This document shows positions 21,243-30,546 of a stretch of DNA of 64,000 bases, in pieces. Made by a program: the position numbers and the translations under genes. The stretch's first letter is position 1; every line of letters begins with the position of its first letter. The notes beneath the pieces are model-generated. The model did not search any database and had not been told where the DNA came from. It was given only the letters and a program-made list of their open reading frames with translations. Source of the DNA: DATIRA01 sp963766505 (GTDB lineage: Bacteria; Pseudomonadota; Gammaproteobacteria; Steroidobacterales; Steroidobacteraceae); assembly GCA_963766505.1 (NCBI GenBank), contig CAVYAL010000005.1:62001-126000 (forward strand), written 5' to 3'.

Positions 21243-21271
21243 GGTTCGAGTCCTGGCGGGCCCACCAATTC
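21243..21271. repeat. Direct repeat copy 2 (orphan tRNA 3' end)
   Basis: Exact second copy of 21144-21172 without the rest of a tRNA, and so not a gene. It resembles the att duplication left by an element that integrated into the tRNA. The 70 nt between the copies contain no ORF. Confidence 0.8.
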
Positions 21272-21283
21272 TCACTGCCGCCG

Positions 21284-22986
21284 TCAGAAGTAGTAGACGA
21301 GAACGTACCCCGTCAGCAGCACGGCGATCCACAATGCCGTGACGCCGATGGGCCAGGCGCGCGCGAACACGCCCGGCGTGCCCCCCTGCTCCGCCGTGCC
21401 CAGGTAACGCCTGGCGACGTTCCTCATGCTCGAGAGCGACGCAGCGGTGGCCGCCGAGACCGTTCCGCCCGCCACCGCGGCAACGCGGTAGGCCCGGACA
21501 CCAAGCTGGAACAACAGCACCCGCCACAGCCAGTCCGTATCGAGGCTGATCGTTTCCGTGCGCTTCATCAGCGGCAGCAGCAGGAAGAACGCGAGGCCCG
21601 AGAACATCAGCAGCTGCAGGTAGAAGAGCACCTTGCCCGGCGTATACGCCTCGTACTCGACCGGGTACGGCAGGAACCGGTACAGCAGGTCGGGCGCGAC
21701 ACCGAGAACGATGCACAACACCGAAAAGATGACCATCGCGGCGCCCATGTTCCATGGCGCGTCCTTCGGCCGCAGGCCCGAGTCGCGCTGGAAGAACACG
21801 AACCACGGGAACTTGATGCCCGCGTGCAGGAACACGCCCGCCGATGCGGCGGCGAGCAACATATAAACGTAGAACAGGCTTTCGTCGGCCGCCGCCTGCG
21901 AGATCATCGTCTTGGTCGTAAAGCCCGACGTCAGCGGGAACCCGGAAATCGCGAGCGCACCGATGATGCCGCAGATGGCCGTGAGCGGCATCGTCCGGAA
22001 CAGGCCGCCGACCTCGGTGCACCTGTTGAACCCGGTTCGGTAGACCACGACACCTGCGCTCATGAACAGCAATGCCTTGTAGATGATGTGCGCAAACGCA
22101 TGCGCCGCGGCGCCATTCAATGCCATCTGCGTGCCGATGCCGACCGCACAGACCATGAAGCCGACCTGGTTCACGATCGAGTACGCGAGGATCCGCCGGA
22201 TGTCGTTCTCGAGCAGCGCGTAGATGATGCCGTACATGACCATGAACAGGCCGATACCGATGAGCACGGGCTCGCCGGGGAACAGCAGGATCAGCGCCAG
22301 GATCGCGGTCTTGGTGGTAAAAGCGGACAGGAACACGGAGCCCGTCGCGCTGGAGGTCGGGTAGGAGTCGGCCAGCCAGGCCGACACCGGGCGGCGCCGC
22401 CGCATTGATCAGGATTCCGGCCAGCATCATCCAGGTGTCGAAGTTGTTCGCCAGCATCGGCTGGATGTCGATCGACCCGGTGTGCACGACGACGCCTTCG
22501 ATTCCCACCTTGAGGATGACGCCGCCGAGGAGATGCATGATTGCGTAGCGTATTCCGGCCTGCCGCGCCTCCGGCGTGCCGCCGCACCAGACGACGACCG
22601 TGGAGAACAGCGCCATGAGTTCCCAGTACAGGAACAGCGTGATCAGGTCGCCGGCGAAGCTGACGCCTGATCGCACCTGCTGCATACGCATAGGCCGCCG
22701 CGAGCTCGTACCACTTCGCCTGCCGAAACGCGTACAGCCCGCCGACGAATGCCATCAGCGCGAAGATGGTCGCGAACAGCCGCCGGACCTCGCTGCCTTC
22801 CAGCGGTTCGATGCGGTAGTCGAGGAAAGCGACGTCGTAAGCGACGCCGTTCGGGACCTGCCAGATGAACCACAGCGTCACGAGCGGCGCGGCGAGCACG
22901 ATCACGCTGCGCAGGTGTCCTCGCGCCGGACCGATCAGCAGCGCGGCCACGATCATGAAGACGGCCGGTGGGATCAGCTCAAACAT
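21284..22986 (-). CDS. Mrp antiporter NuoL/M/N-like subunit (third MnhD homologue), indels
   Basis: Proton-conducting integral membrane subunit, about 567 aa. The N-terminus MFELIPPAVFMIVAALLIG starts 8 nt inside the preceding small gene. The conserved core is spread over three frames: FAGDLITLFLYWELMALFS with the TM5 glutamate, then FTTKTAILAL, AHAFAHIIYKALLFMSAGVV and GFPLTSGFTTKTM. Frames break near 22680 and 22400. A long C-terminal extension ends VLLTGYVLVYYF. Last gene of the operon. Confidence 0.85.
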
Positions 22987-23248
22987 CGTCCCTCCGCCGC
23001 TCGTAGTAATCCTCCGGGCGCTTCAGCGCGTAGCCCAGCGCCTTGGCAAACAGCACCATGGCCAGGCAGGACAGGAAGCCGAACACGGCGCCGAAACCGA
23101 ACCAGCCGTCGACGCCGAAGTACCCTTTTACGTAGATCAGTGCCTGCGCCAGCACGAGTACCACGAGCACGGCGATGAAGATCCTCCACAGGCGTCTTAT
23201 CGTCGCGGGCCGCGCCAGCCAGTGATCCGTTTGTTGCGGTTCGTTCAT
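22979..23248 (-). CDS. Small membrane protein inside the Mrp operon
   Basis: The 89-aa product MNEPQQTDHWLARPATIRRL... has two predicted membrane helices (about 22-43 and 47-70) and a charged tail (KRPEDYYERRRDDV). It overlaps the gene before it by 4 nt (ATGA) and the gene after it by 8 nt, so it is translated as part of the antiporter operon. I know no assigned function; it may be an accessory subunit. Confidence 0.75.
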   Translation of the reverse strand: MNEPQQTDHWLARPATIRRLWRIFIAVLVVLVLAQALIYVKGYFGVDGWFGFGAVFGFLSCLAMVLFAKALGYALKRPEDYYERRRDDV

Positions 23249-24713
23249 GACAGGTTCTCGACAACCTGGCGCTCCAGCTCGAGTGTCGCGCCATTGAAGA
23301 AGAAGAATGCGATCGTCAGGAATGCGGTAATGGCGAGTGCCAGCACGGCCGGCCACGGCGCCTCGCCGTGCACCTTCGCCGGCGGCTCGTCCTCGCGCAT
23401 GAACCACACCATGTAAATGATCGGCAGGAAGTAGGCGGCATTCAGGACCGTGCTGAGTATTATTGTCACCAGCGCGACGTAATTGTCGTCCTGGAACGCG
23501 CCCGCCAGGATGTACCACTTCGACACGAATCCGCCGGTCGGCGGCACGCCGATCATGCTCAAGGCCCCGATCGTGAACGCGGTCATGGTTATCGGCATGC
23601 GCCGGCCGATGCCCTTGAGCTGGCCGATCTCGGTCTTTTTCGCGGCGACGTAGATGGCGCCCGCGGCAAAGAACAGCGTGATCTTGCCGAACGCATGCGC
23701 GACCATGTGGATGGCCGCGCCGATCTCGGCGAGCGGCTTGAGGATGGCGGCCGCCATCACCACGTACGACAGCTGCGCGATGGTCGAATAGGCCAGCAGA
23801 CGCTTCAGATTCTGCTGCCGCAGGGCGACGACGCTGGCGGCGATGATCGTGAACGCGGCGGCATACAGCAGCCAGCCGCTGCTCGGCGCGGCAAACAGGA
23901 ACTCGACGCCGAACACGTACACGATGATCTTCGTGATCGTGAACACACCGGCTTTGACGACCGCGACCGCATGCAGCAATGCACTCACCGGCGTCGGCGC
24001 GACCATCGCGGCCGGCAGCCAGCGGTGCACCGGCATGACCGCCGCCTTGCCGACGCCGAACACGAACAGGCCGAGAAGCAGGCCGATCGCGGGCCCCTCG
24101 AGTTTCCCCGCCAGGAAGCCGCCCGCCGTGAAGTCGCCGTTCCCGCGACGGTATAGGTCCAGATTATCGCGGGCAGGAACAGCCCGATCGACGTCGTCAG
24201 CAGGATGCCGAGATAGACGCGAGCCGACCGTACCGTGTTCTCGTCGCCCTTGTGCGCTACCAGCGGGTAGGTCGAGAGCGTCAGCATCTCATAGAACAGG
24301 AACAGCGTGATCAGGTTGCCCGCGAAGGCGACACCCATCGTCGCCGCCAGCGAGACCGCGAACATCACGTAGAAGCGCGTCTGGTTGCTCTCGTTGTGGC
24401 CCCGCATGTAGCCGATGGAATACAGCGAATTGACGATCCACAGGCTCGAGGCCAGCGCGGCAAACAACATGCCGAGCGGCTCCACGCGGAAAGCGATTTC
24501 CATGCCGGGGATGAACCCGGCAACGCTCACGCCCGGCCGCTCACCGGCCATGACCGCCGGCAGCAGGCTCCAGACCGTGACCGCGAGCCCGCCGGCGGTA
24601 ACCATCGTGACCGCCTCCCGCAGGTTCGCGCTGATGCGTCCTGCGAGGGCAATGCCGAGGGCGCCGGCAAGCGGCAGCGCGAGTGCAAACAGGATGGCCG
24701 CTTGCGCACTCAT
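23245..24713 (-). CDS. Mrp antiporter NuoL/M/N-like subunit (second MnhD homologue), one indel
   Basis: About 490-aa transporter subunit starting at ATG 24713 (MSAQAAILFALALPLAGALG). Motifs include GNLITLFLFYEMLTLSTYPL (TM5 glutamate), VGKAAVMPVHRWLPAAMVAPTP (TM7 lysine), VVKAGVF, HMVAHAFGKITLFFAAGAI and GFVSKWYI. The frame breaks near 24130. It overlaps mnhD upstream and the small membrane gene downstream by 4 nt each. Confidence 0.88.
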
Positions 24714-26206
24714 GGCAGATGATCCAGGAGTTCTCTCGCGGCGTCGCCCGACAGGGTCAGCGGCAACTCGGGAACGAGTCCGAAGTAGACATTCGCAATG
24801 GCGGCCAGCCACATCACGGCGACCAGGGCCGGCGACACGCCGCGGCCGGTCGGCGCCGGCCTGTCCTCGTCATCCGCGAAGCACGCGGCTTCGACGATGC
24901 GCCAGATGTAAACGACCGCCATCAGTGAACTCACGAGGATGATGGCGATCAGCGGCAAACCGGCGGCACCGAACTCCATGGCGGCGCTGATCAGGTACCA
25001 CTTGCTCACGAAACCGGCCGTGCCTGGAATACCGATCAGGCTGAGACCGGCGATCACGAACGCGCCGAACGTCCACGGCATGCGACGTGCGATCCCGCGC
25101 AGTTCATCGAGTCGCAGGCCGGCTGCAAACGTGGCAAATGACGCGACGGCGAGGAACAGGGCGCCCTTCGCCAGCGCGTGGTTGAAGATATGCACGATGC
25201 CTGCCGTGAGGCCGGCGACGGTGACGAGGCTCGCACCGAGCATCATGTAGCCGATCTGCGCGACCGAGGAAAACGCCAGCAGGCGCTTGATGTTGCTTTC
25301 GAACATCGCGACTGACGAGCCGACGAGAATGCCGAAGATCGCCAGCGGCATCAGGTACGCGGCGAACTGGAAGGCATGCCCTGCCAGGTTCTCCTGGAAC
25401 ACGAAGAAATCGAATCGCAGCAGGACGTACAGGGAGACTTTCGTGGAGCACGCCGCGAGAAATGCAGTCACCATGTGCGGCGCATAGGTGTAGGCATTCG
25501 GCAGCCAGACGTGCAACGGGAATATTGCGGCCTTCAGCGCGAGCCCGACGGTGATGAACCCGGCGGCTGCAAGTATGGGCCGCTGATCCGCCACTTCGTG
25601 TATGCGGAACTCCATGTCCGCGAGGTTCAGGGTGCCGGTCATCATGTAGATGAGGCCGACGCCGATGAGATAGAACGTCGCACCGATCGTGCCCATGATC
25701 AGGTACTTGAATACCGACGGGAGCGCCCGCCGGTCCGGACCGCCCGCGATCAGCACGTAACTCGCCAGCGACGAGATCTCCATGAAGACGAATATGTTGA
25801 AGGCGTCGGCGGCGACCACGATTCCCGACAGGCCGGACAGGGCCAGCAACCAGGCCGCGTAGAAATACGGCTGGCGGCCGCTGTCGATCTGCCGGTCGAG
25901 GCTCTCCCGGCCACCCACGAGCGCGAGTACAGAGGCGCCCGTCACGGTCAGCAGCAGCAGCGCGCTGAGCGCATCGACCTTGAGTTCGATCCCGTACGGT
26001 GCCGGCCACGACCCCATCAGGTAACTGGCCGGACCGCTGTCCAGGACGCCCAGCACGAGCTGCACCGCCACCGCGAATGCGAGCACGCTCGCAGCAGTGC
26101 TTGCCGCCCAGGCAAGCCCGCGCGGCCGCAGGAGAATGACCAGCGGCGCCACGAGCATCGGCACGACGACCTGCAGCGCCGGGAGATGTTGAGCCAGTAC
26201 GTTCAC
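24710..26206 (-). CDS. mnhD: Na+/H+ antiporter subunit D
   Basis: The 498-aa NuoN/M-like proton channel subunit has about 14 TM helices and an intact frame. ADAFNIFVFMEISSLASYVL carries the TM5 glutamate, LKAAIFPLHVWLPNAYTYAP the TM7 lysine, and HIFNHALAKGALFLAVAS the TM12 region, with GTAGFVSKWYL late. It overlaps mnhC by 4 nt. Works in the inner membrane, exchanging Na+ (or K+) for H+. Confidence 0.93.
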   Translation of the reverse strand: MNVLAQHLPALQVVVPMLVAPLVILLRPRGLAWAASTAASVLAFAVAVQLVLGVLDSGPASYLMGSWPAPYGIELKVDALSALLLLTVTGASVLALVGGRESLDRQIDSGRQPYFYAAWLLALSGLSGIVVAADAFNIFVFMEISSLASYVLIAGGPDRRALPSVFKYLIMGTIGATFYLIGVGLIYMMTGTLNLADMEFRIHEVADQRPILAAAGFITVGLALKAAIFPLHVWLPNAYTYAPHMVTAFLAACSTKVSLYVLLRFDFFVFQENLAGHAFQFAAYLMPLAIFGILVGSSVAMFESNIKRLLAFSSVAQIGYMMLGASLVTVAGLTAGIVHIFNHALAKGALFLAVASFATFAAGLRLDELRGIARRMPWTFGAFVIAGLSLIGIPGTAGFVSKWYLISAAMEFGAAGLPLIAIILVSSLMAVVYIWRIVEAACFADDEDRPAPTGRGVSPALVAVMWLAAIANVYFGLVPELPLTLSGDAARELLDHLP

Positions 26207-26556
26207 CGCTCGTCGATCTCCTGGATCTCGTGCTCTTCGATCGAGCCGTATTCTTCCTTTAGTCGCACGACGATCCCGAGACCGAGAGCCGTCGTGGAGA
26301 TGCCGACGACGATCGCGGTGAGTATCAGCACTTGCGGCAACGGATTCGAGAAGACGGTAGCCCCGTCAGCGGAGAAGATCGGCGCCGTACCGCCATCGAC
26401 CTTGCCCATCGTGATGTACAGCAGGAACACGGCAGCCTGGAATAGCGATAGTCCGATCAGTTTCTTGACGAGATTGCGCTTCGCGACGACGGCGTAGAAG
26501 CCGATCATCAACAGGATCGCGAATACCCAGTAGTGGTAGAGGCCCAGCAGCTCCAT
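26203..26556 (-). CDS. mnhC: Na+/H+ antiporter subunit C (NuoK-like)
   Basis: The 117-aa protein has three TM helices. FAILLMIGFYAVVAKRNLVKKLIGLSL and NPLPQVLILTAIVVGISTTALGL match MrpC/NuoK. Its end overlaps mnhD by 4 nt, and its start is 3 nt after the mnhB stop. Confidence 0.93.
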   Translation of the reverse strand: MELLGLYHYWVFAILLMIGFYAVVAKRNLVKKLIGLSLFQAAVFLLYITMGKVDGGTAPIFSADGATVFSNPLPQVLILTAIVVGISTTALGLGIVVRLKEEYGSIEEHEIQEIDER

Positions 26557-26559
26557 GAG

Positions 26560-27534
26560 CTACCGCTCCCTCGCCGCAAAGGCGTGGAAGATGCCGAGCA
26601 GCACGCCGGTGACACTGATGCCAACGCCGGCTTCGATGAGCAGGATACCCAGCTGCTGGCCTTTGACCGGATCCGACGCCAGTACGGAGTAGTCGAGGAA
26701 ATTGCCCCCGAGGATAATCCCGGCGAGTCCGACAGCGCCATACAGCAGCGGCCCGCAGGCCATCAGTCCGAGCAGCAGGCGTTCGGGCAGTACCGATAAT
26801 GCGCGCGCCTCCCCTTCCAGCAGGGCAAACAGGATGACCGCAGCCGCGATGATCGCGCCGGCCTGGAAACCACCGCCCGGCCCGTACTCGCCGTGGAACT
26901 GCACGTACAGCCCGAACAGCAGGATGAACGGAATCAGGACGCGGCCGACAACGCGCGGAATCAGGTGGTGGCGCAGGCCCTCGTTCACCGTCTGCTGCGA
27001 CGTCACGCCCGTTGCCCTGCCGCCGCCGAGAAGAAACAGTACGCCGATGCCCGCGGTAAACACCACGAACACTTCGCCCAGCGTGTCGTAACCGCGGAAG
27101 CTGCCCAGCACCGCCGTGACGACATTCGGGATGTCGATGTACTCCGGCGTCTTCTCGAGATACCACGGTGCAACGTGCGTCTGGACAGGAGCTTGCGGAT
27201 CGCCGAATCGCGGCTTGTCGAACGTGGCATAGATGAGGATCAGCGCCGCCGCCGCAACGACGATGAACGACAGTATCCTGTTCGATGACCTCGCCCGTTC
27301 GCGTTCCGACGTCAGCGCGAGCGCGCCAAGGAACAACACCGTGGAGATGCCGGCGCCGACTGCCGCTTCGGTCAGAGCCACGTCTGCAGCGTCGAGCAGG
27401 AAGAAGTTCGCGGCAATCAGGAGGCTCGCGATCCCCATGAGCATCACCGCGACGAACAGGTTGTCGGTCCGCACGATGGCGATCGCGGTGATCACCAGCA
27501 GCGTCAGCAGGAAGATCCCGAAGACGACGATCAC
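26560..27534 (-). CDS. mnhB: Mrp subunit fusing MrpA C-terminal domains (DUF4040/MbhD-MbhE) with MnhB
   Basis: 324 aa with two parts. Residues 1-80 (MIVVFGIFLLTLLVITAIAI, ALTEAAVGAGISTVLFLGAL) match the DUF4040/MbhD part of MrpA, followed by an MbhE-like section with FRGYDTLGEVFVVFTAGIGV. Residues about 190-324 are MnhB (FILLFGLYVQFHGEYGPGGGFQAG, SDPVKGQQLGILLIEAGVGI). The large NuoL-like part of MrpA is not attached; the extra D-type genes downstream probably replace it. Overlaps mnhG by 4 nt. Confidence 0.88.
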   Translation of the reverse strand: MIVVFGIFLLTLLVITAIAIVRTDNLFVAVMLMGIASLLIAANFFLLDAADVALTEAAVGAGISTVLFLGALALTSERERARSSNRILSFIVVAAAALILIYATFDKPRFGDPQAPVQTHVAPWYLEKTPEYIDIPNVVTAVLGSFRGYDTLGEVFVVFTAGIGVLFLLGGGRATGVTSQQTVNEGLRHHLIPRVVGRVLIPFILLFGLYVQFHGEYGPGGGFQAGAIIAAAVILFALLEGEARALSVLPERLLLGLMACGPLLYGAVGLAGIILGGNFLDYSVLASDPVKGQQLGILLIEAGVGISVTGVLLGIFHAFAARER

Positions 27535-27860
27535 TTCGATTGCTCCTGTTCCTCGAGCGTTTCGGCAAACGGCCGGGTGCCGGCCAGCAGTGCGGCACTG
27601 GCCAGCGCATTCGATGACGTCGGGCTCGTCAACAGCAGGAACAGCAGGATCGCGACCAGCTTGATGGTGGCCAGCGACCAGCCGGCCTGCAACATGATGC
27701 CCACGAGCACCAGGATCGCACCCAGGCTGTCGGTCACGCTGGCCGCGTGCATGCGCGTGTAAAGATCCGGCATGCGCAGGGCACCGATTCCGCCAACAAG
27801 GACGCTGAGACCGCCAAGGGATAGCAGCACCCAGCTGAGGGTGTCGAACAGCGCGTTCAC
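27531..27860 (-). CDS. mnhG: Na+/H+ antiporter subunit G
   Basis: The 109-aa protein has three TM helices and the MrpG signature GALRMPDLYTRMHAASVTDSLG. Starts 4 nt after mnhF and overlaps mnhB by 4 nt. Confidence 0.93.
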   Translation of the reverse strand: MNALFDTLSWVLLSLGGLSVLVGGIGALRMPDLYTRMHAASVTDSLGAILVLVGIMLQAGWSLATIKLVAILLFLLLTSPTSSNALASAALLAGTRPFAETLEEQEQSK

Positions 27861-27864
27861 GGGA

Positions 27865-28146
27865 TCATCGCCCCTCGCCGTGCTCGGCCCTGCGCCGCAG
27901 CGACCTGCTGCGGAAAAATTCCAGCACGGCCAGGACGCCGATGAAGTTGATGAGTGCGTAGGCGAGCGCCAGGTCCAGAAAGTCCGGCCGCCCGTAGAGG
28001 AATGCGATGACGGACAGGAGCAGCACCGTCTTGGTGCCGAACATGTTTACGGCGAGCACACGGTCGTAAACGGAAGGGCCGAGCAATGCGCGCAGCAGCG
28101 CCAGGCCCATCGTGACCAATGTCGCTATGGTTACGACGTAGTACAT
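27865..28146 (-). CDS. mnhF: Na+/H+ antiporter subunit F
   Basis: The 93-aa protein has three TM helices. ALLGPSVYDRVLAVNMFGTKTV and the AYALINFIGVLAVLEFF helix are typical of MrpF. Starts 2 nt after the mnhE stop. Confidence 0.93.
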   Translation of the reverse strand: MYYVVTIATLVTMGLALLRALLGPSVYDRVLAVNMFGTKTVLLLSVIAFLYGRPDFLDLALAYALINFIGVLAVLEFFRSRSLRRRAEHGEGR

Positions 28147-28148
28147 GA

Positions 28149-28634
28149 TCAGCGCGCCCTCAGGGCTGCAACGCGCCGCTGCATTTCGCCGCCTTTCAGG
28201 GCGGCGGCGCCGTCGGGCGTCAATGCATGCACGAGCAGCCTGCCCTCGTGGACGTCCAGCGTCAGCGTACCCGGTGTGAGTGTGATCGAATTGCCGAGCA
28301 GCGCCTGGTCCACGGGCTCCAGCGCGCTGCCGTCGATTGCCACCAGCTGCGGTTCGACGTCTATACGGCGCCGCAGTACCACCCTCGCAACCTCGACGCT
28401 CGATTTGACCACTTCACCGCCGAGCCATGCCCAGAAACCGAGCAACCGCCAGTCGTAGTGAAACGCGTACGTTTCATCGTCGAAAAAGCCCATACGACGC
28501 ACGATCCACACCGTCAGCAGGCAGGACAGGGCCCCCAGGCCCAGCAACAGCGGCTTCAGGTAGCCCGACCACAACACCCAGGCTGTGATCAGCAGCAGGA
28601 CCATGGTCAGGATTCGTGCGTACGGCTTGTTCAT
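28149..28634 (-). CDS. mnhE: Na+/H+ antiporter subunit E
   Basis: The 161-aa MrpE protein has N-terminal TM helices, then WLGGEVVKSSVEVARVVLR and a soluble domain with NSITLTPGTLTLDV. Its ATG overlaps the stop of the preceding secreted-protein gene (4 nt), placing that gene in the same operon. Confidence 0.92.
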   Translation of the reverse strand: MNKPYARILTMVLLLITAWVLWSGYLKPLLLGLGALSCLLTVWIVRRMGFFDDETYAFHYDWRLLGFWAWLGGEVVKSSVEVARVVLRRRIDVEPQLVAIDGSALEPVDQALLGNSITLTPGTLTLDVHEGRLLVHALTPDGAAALKGGEMQRRVAALRAR

Positions 28635-29107
28635 TCTTCGTCAGTGTCACACGGGTATTCGCGACGCAGGGTTTCATAGACGACCTCCCGCGCAAGCTCC
28701 CGCCCATCGAGATTCTCGAGAGTCAGCAGGTCCGCGATGACGACCCGGGCGACTTCGGCCAGCGGCAGCGGCTCGCCGAGGCAGAACTCCGCGTAATAGG
28801 ACGGCCCGTAACGATCGATTCGCGAACCGAGACGGGTTCGAATGGCGCGTTCCGTAAACGTCTCGTCCCGATCGTACTCGTCGGCCACGTTGTAGGTAAC
28901 GCGCTCGTCCGTCACGACGGCGCCGTCGATGAAACCCTGTATGTAACGTACGCAGAAGATGCCATCCTCGCCGTCCGGATCTTTCTCGTATACGGCGCAG
29001 TGAGAGATGAGTTCCTCGGTCGAGAGCGCTTCGACTGCTCGCGCGTCGCTTGCCGCCGCCGAGAGCGCGACGATGCCCATGGCGTACCAGGGATACTTGA
29101 AGGTCAT
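28631..29107 (-). CDS. Secreted Rap1a/Tai-like protein upstream of the Mrp operon
   Basis: 158 aa from ATG 29107. The signal peptide ends near SDARA (about residue 24). The mature part has four or more cysteines in the pattern HCAVYE, FCVRYIQGFIDGAV, EFCLGEPL and YPCDTD, as in Rap1a/Tai-type periplasmic proteins (T6SS immunity family fold). No toxin gene is adjacent, so an immunity role is not supported; a periplasmic accessory of the antiporter is as likely. Overlaps mnhE by 4 nt. Confidence 0.65.
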   Translation of the reverse strand: MTFKYPWYAMGIVALSAAASDARAVEALSTEELISHCAVYEKDPDGEDGIFCVRYIQGFIDGAVVTDERVTYNVADEYDRDETFTERAIRTRLGSRIDRYGPSYYAEFCLGEPLPLAEVARVVIADLLTLENLDGRELAREVVYETLRREYPCDTDEE

Positions 29108-29130
29108 GTCCTTGTTCCTCGTTTTAGGTG

Positions 29131-29490
29131 TTATTGACTGCCGTGCTGTTCGTCGAAGGCTTCCTTGTTGGCCTCGAGCTTGCGCACGCGCGCCGGCGAC
29201 AGCACGAGCTTGAGCAGCTCGCCCACGGTACAGCTTTCCTCGATCGGATGTCGCAGGTGAGCACTCGTGTCGATGTAGTAGCTGTTGCGACGGCCCTGCC
29301 TCACCCTCGTGAGGATCCCCGCCTCGTCGAGATGGGTGATCAATCGCTGGGCGCTGCGCTCGGTAATCCCGACGCGTTCCGCCACGTCCCGCAGCCGTGC
29401 TTCGGGGTTTTTTGCGAGACACACGAGCACGTGGGCGTAGTTACTCAGGAATGTCCAATCCGGGTCTTTCACAGCCTGCCGCCTTACCAA
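29131..29490 (-). CDS. Winged-helix transcriptional regulator (ArsR/MarR-like fold)
   Basis: 119 aa. The helix-turn-helix core is at about 30-85 (RLRDVAERVGITERSAQRLITHLDEAG, then wing RQGRRNSYYID). No sensing cysteines are evident. It is the first gene of the leftward run, 23 nt before the secreted-protein gene, and a large inverted repeat lies just upstream (29516-29551). It plausibly controls the antiporter operon. Confidence 0.75.
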   Translation of the reverse strand: MVRRQAVKDPDWTFLSNYAHVLVCLAKNPEARLRDVAERVGITERSAQRLITHLDEAGILTRVRQGRRNSYYIDTSAHLRHPIEESCTVGELLKLVLSPARVRKLEANKEAFDEQHGSQ

Positions 29491-29515
29491 CTGCCACGGG
29501 CTCGCAATTGTAAGA

Positions 29516-29551
29516 TATCAATTACAGGACATCAATAACCTGTAACTGATA
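29516..29551. promoter_or_regulatory. Inverted repeat, candidate operator of the antiporter operon
   Basis: Arms TATCAATTACAGG (29516-29528) and CCTGTAACTGATA (29539-29551) are 13 bp with one mismatch, separated by 10 bp. It starts 26 nt upstream of the regulator start at 29490. There is no T-run, so a protein-binding site is more likely than a terminator. Confidence 0.55.
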
Positions 29552-29598
29552 ACCGGATATTAGTTTCGGTCGAGGAGGCCCTGCACCGGGCCGGGGCA

Positions 29599-30546
29599 TC
29601 AGACGACGTCGCTGATACCGGGCAGCCATTCGCGCCAGTAGTCGTGCTTCGCCAGCAGTTCGTCGCGCGCGCTGTCCGCGTCGCGCCACAACAGGCGAAC
29701 GTGATCGCCCGGCCGCAGCTGCCCGATCAGATGACGGTCCGCGCGCGCGACCTGGGCCACGCGCGGATAACCGCCGATCGTCTGCGCGTCGATGGACAGC
29801 AGGAAGGGCTTGCCGTCCTCGGGGCACTGGATGGTGCCGGGAAATACCGGGGCGCTCGCGAGACGTCCGCCCGAGCTGACGTCGAACCTGGCGCTGTCGA
29901 GCTGCAAACCCATTCGATCCGCACGGCCGCCCACCGAGAAGTTGGTATCGAACAGGTCGAAGCGGCTTTCCTTGCCCAGCATCTCGACCTCGGCACCGTA
30001 ACAGGCCCGCAGCGCCCAGCTGGACCCCGCACGCGGGCGGAATTCCTGCGGTGTCCTGAGTATCTGCGGCGCCGCGTCGAAAGGCCGGAGCGGCAGCAGG
30101 TCACCGGCACGCAGCGACCTCCCGCGGAAACCGCCGAATCCGGCTGGCAGGTAGGTCGATGCCGAGCCGAGTACTTCGACCACGTCGATGCCGCCCGCAA
30201 ACGCCACGTAATTGCGAGCGCCCCGCTTCGCCGCGCCCACTTCGAGTTCGCTGCCCGCGGCAACGACGAGCGTCCGGTGCCGTTTGACGCGCTCGCCATT
30301 CAGCCACACCTCGGCTTTGGCGCCCGTTACCGCCACAAAAGCATTGTTTTCGAAGCGCAGCGACACGCCGGTGAGCGTCGTCTCCAGGGCCGGCGCCAGC
30401 AATGCATTGCCGACAAGACGATTGGCGAGCGCCAGCGACAGCGGGTCAGCGGCACCCGAAGCGGGAACGCCGAGGTGGCGCTGGCCTCGTCTCGGTCCGG
30501 CCTGGACGGTCGTCTGCAGGCCGGGCTTCAGAACCCGGACCGTCAT
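29599..30546 (-). CDS. pxpC: 5-oxoprolinase subunit C (biotin-dependent carboxylase-like family)
   Basis: 315 aa from ATG 30546. MTVRVLKPGLQTTVQAGPRRG, GVPASGAADPLSLALANRLVG and FPGTIQCPEDGKPFLLSIDAQTIGGYPR match PxpC. With PxpA and PxpB it forms the ATP-dependent oxoprolinase that cleaves 5-oxoproline to glutamate. Overlaps pxpB by 4 nt. Confidence 0.93.
   Translation of the reverse strand: MTVRVLKPGLQTTVQAGPRRGQRHLGVPASGAADPLSLALANRLVGNALLAPALETTLTGVSLRFENNAFVAVTGAKAEVWLNGERVKRHRTLVVAAGSELEVGAAKRGARNYVAFAGGIDVVEVLGSASTYLPAGFGGFRGRSLRAGDLLPLRPFDAAPQILRTPQEFRPRAGSSWALRACYGAEVEMLGKESRFDLFDTNFSVGGRADRMGLQLDSARFDVSSGGRLASAPVFPGTIQCPEDGKPFLLSIDAQTIGGYPRVAQVARADRHLIGQLRPGDHVRLLWRDADSARDELLAKHDYWREWLPGISDVV

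Noticed and set aside
21240..21271. Second tRNA gene after the intron-bearing one
   Set aside because: Only the T arm and acceptor 3' strand are present; the D and anticodon arms are absent.
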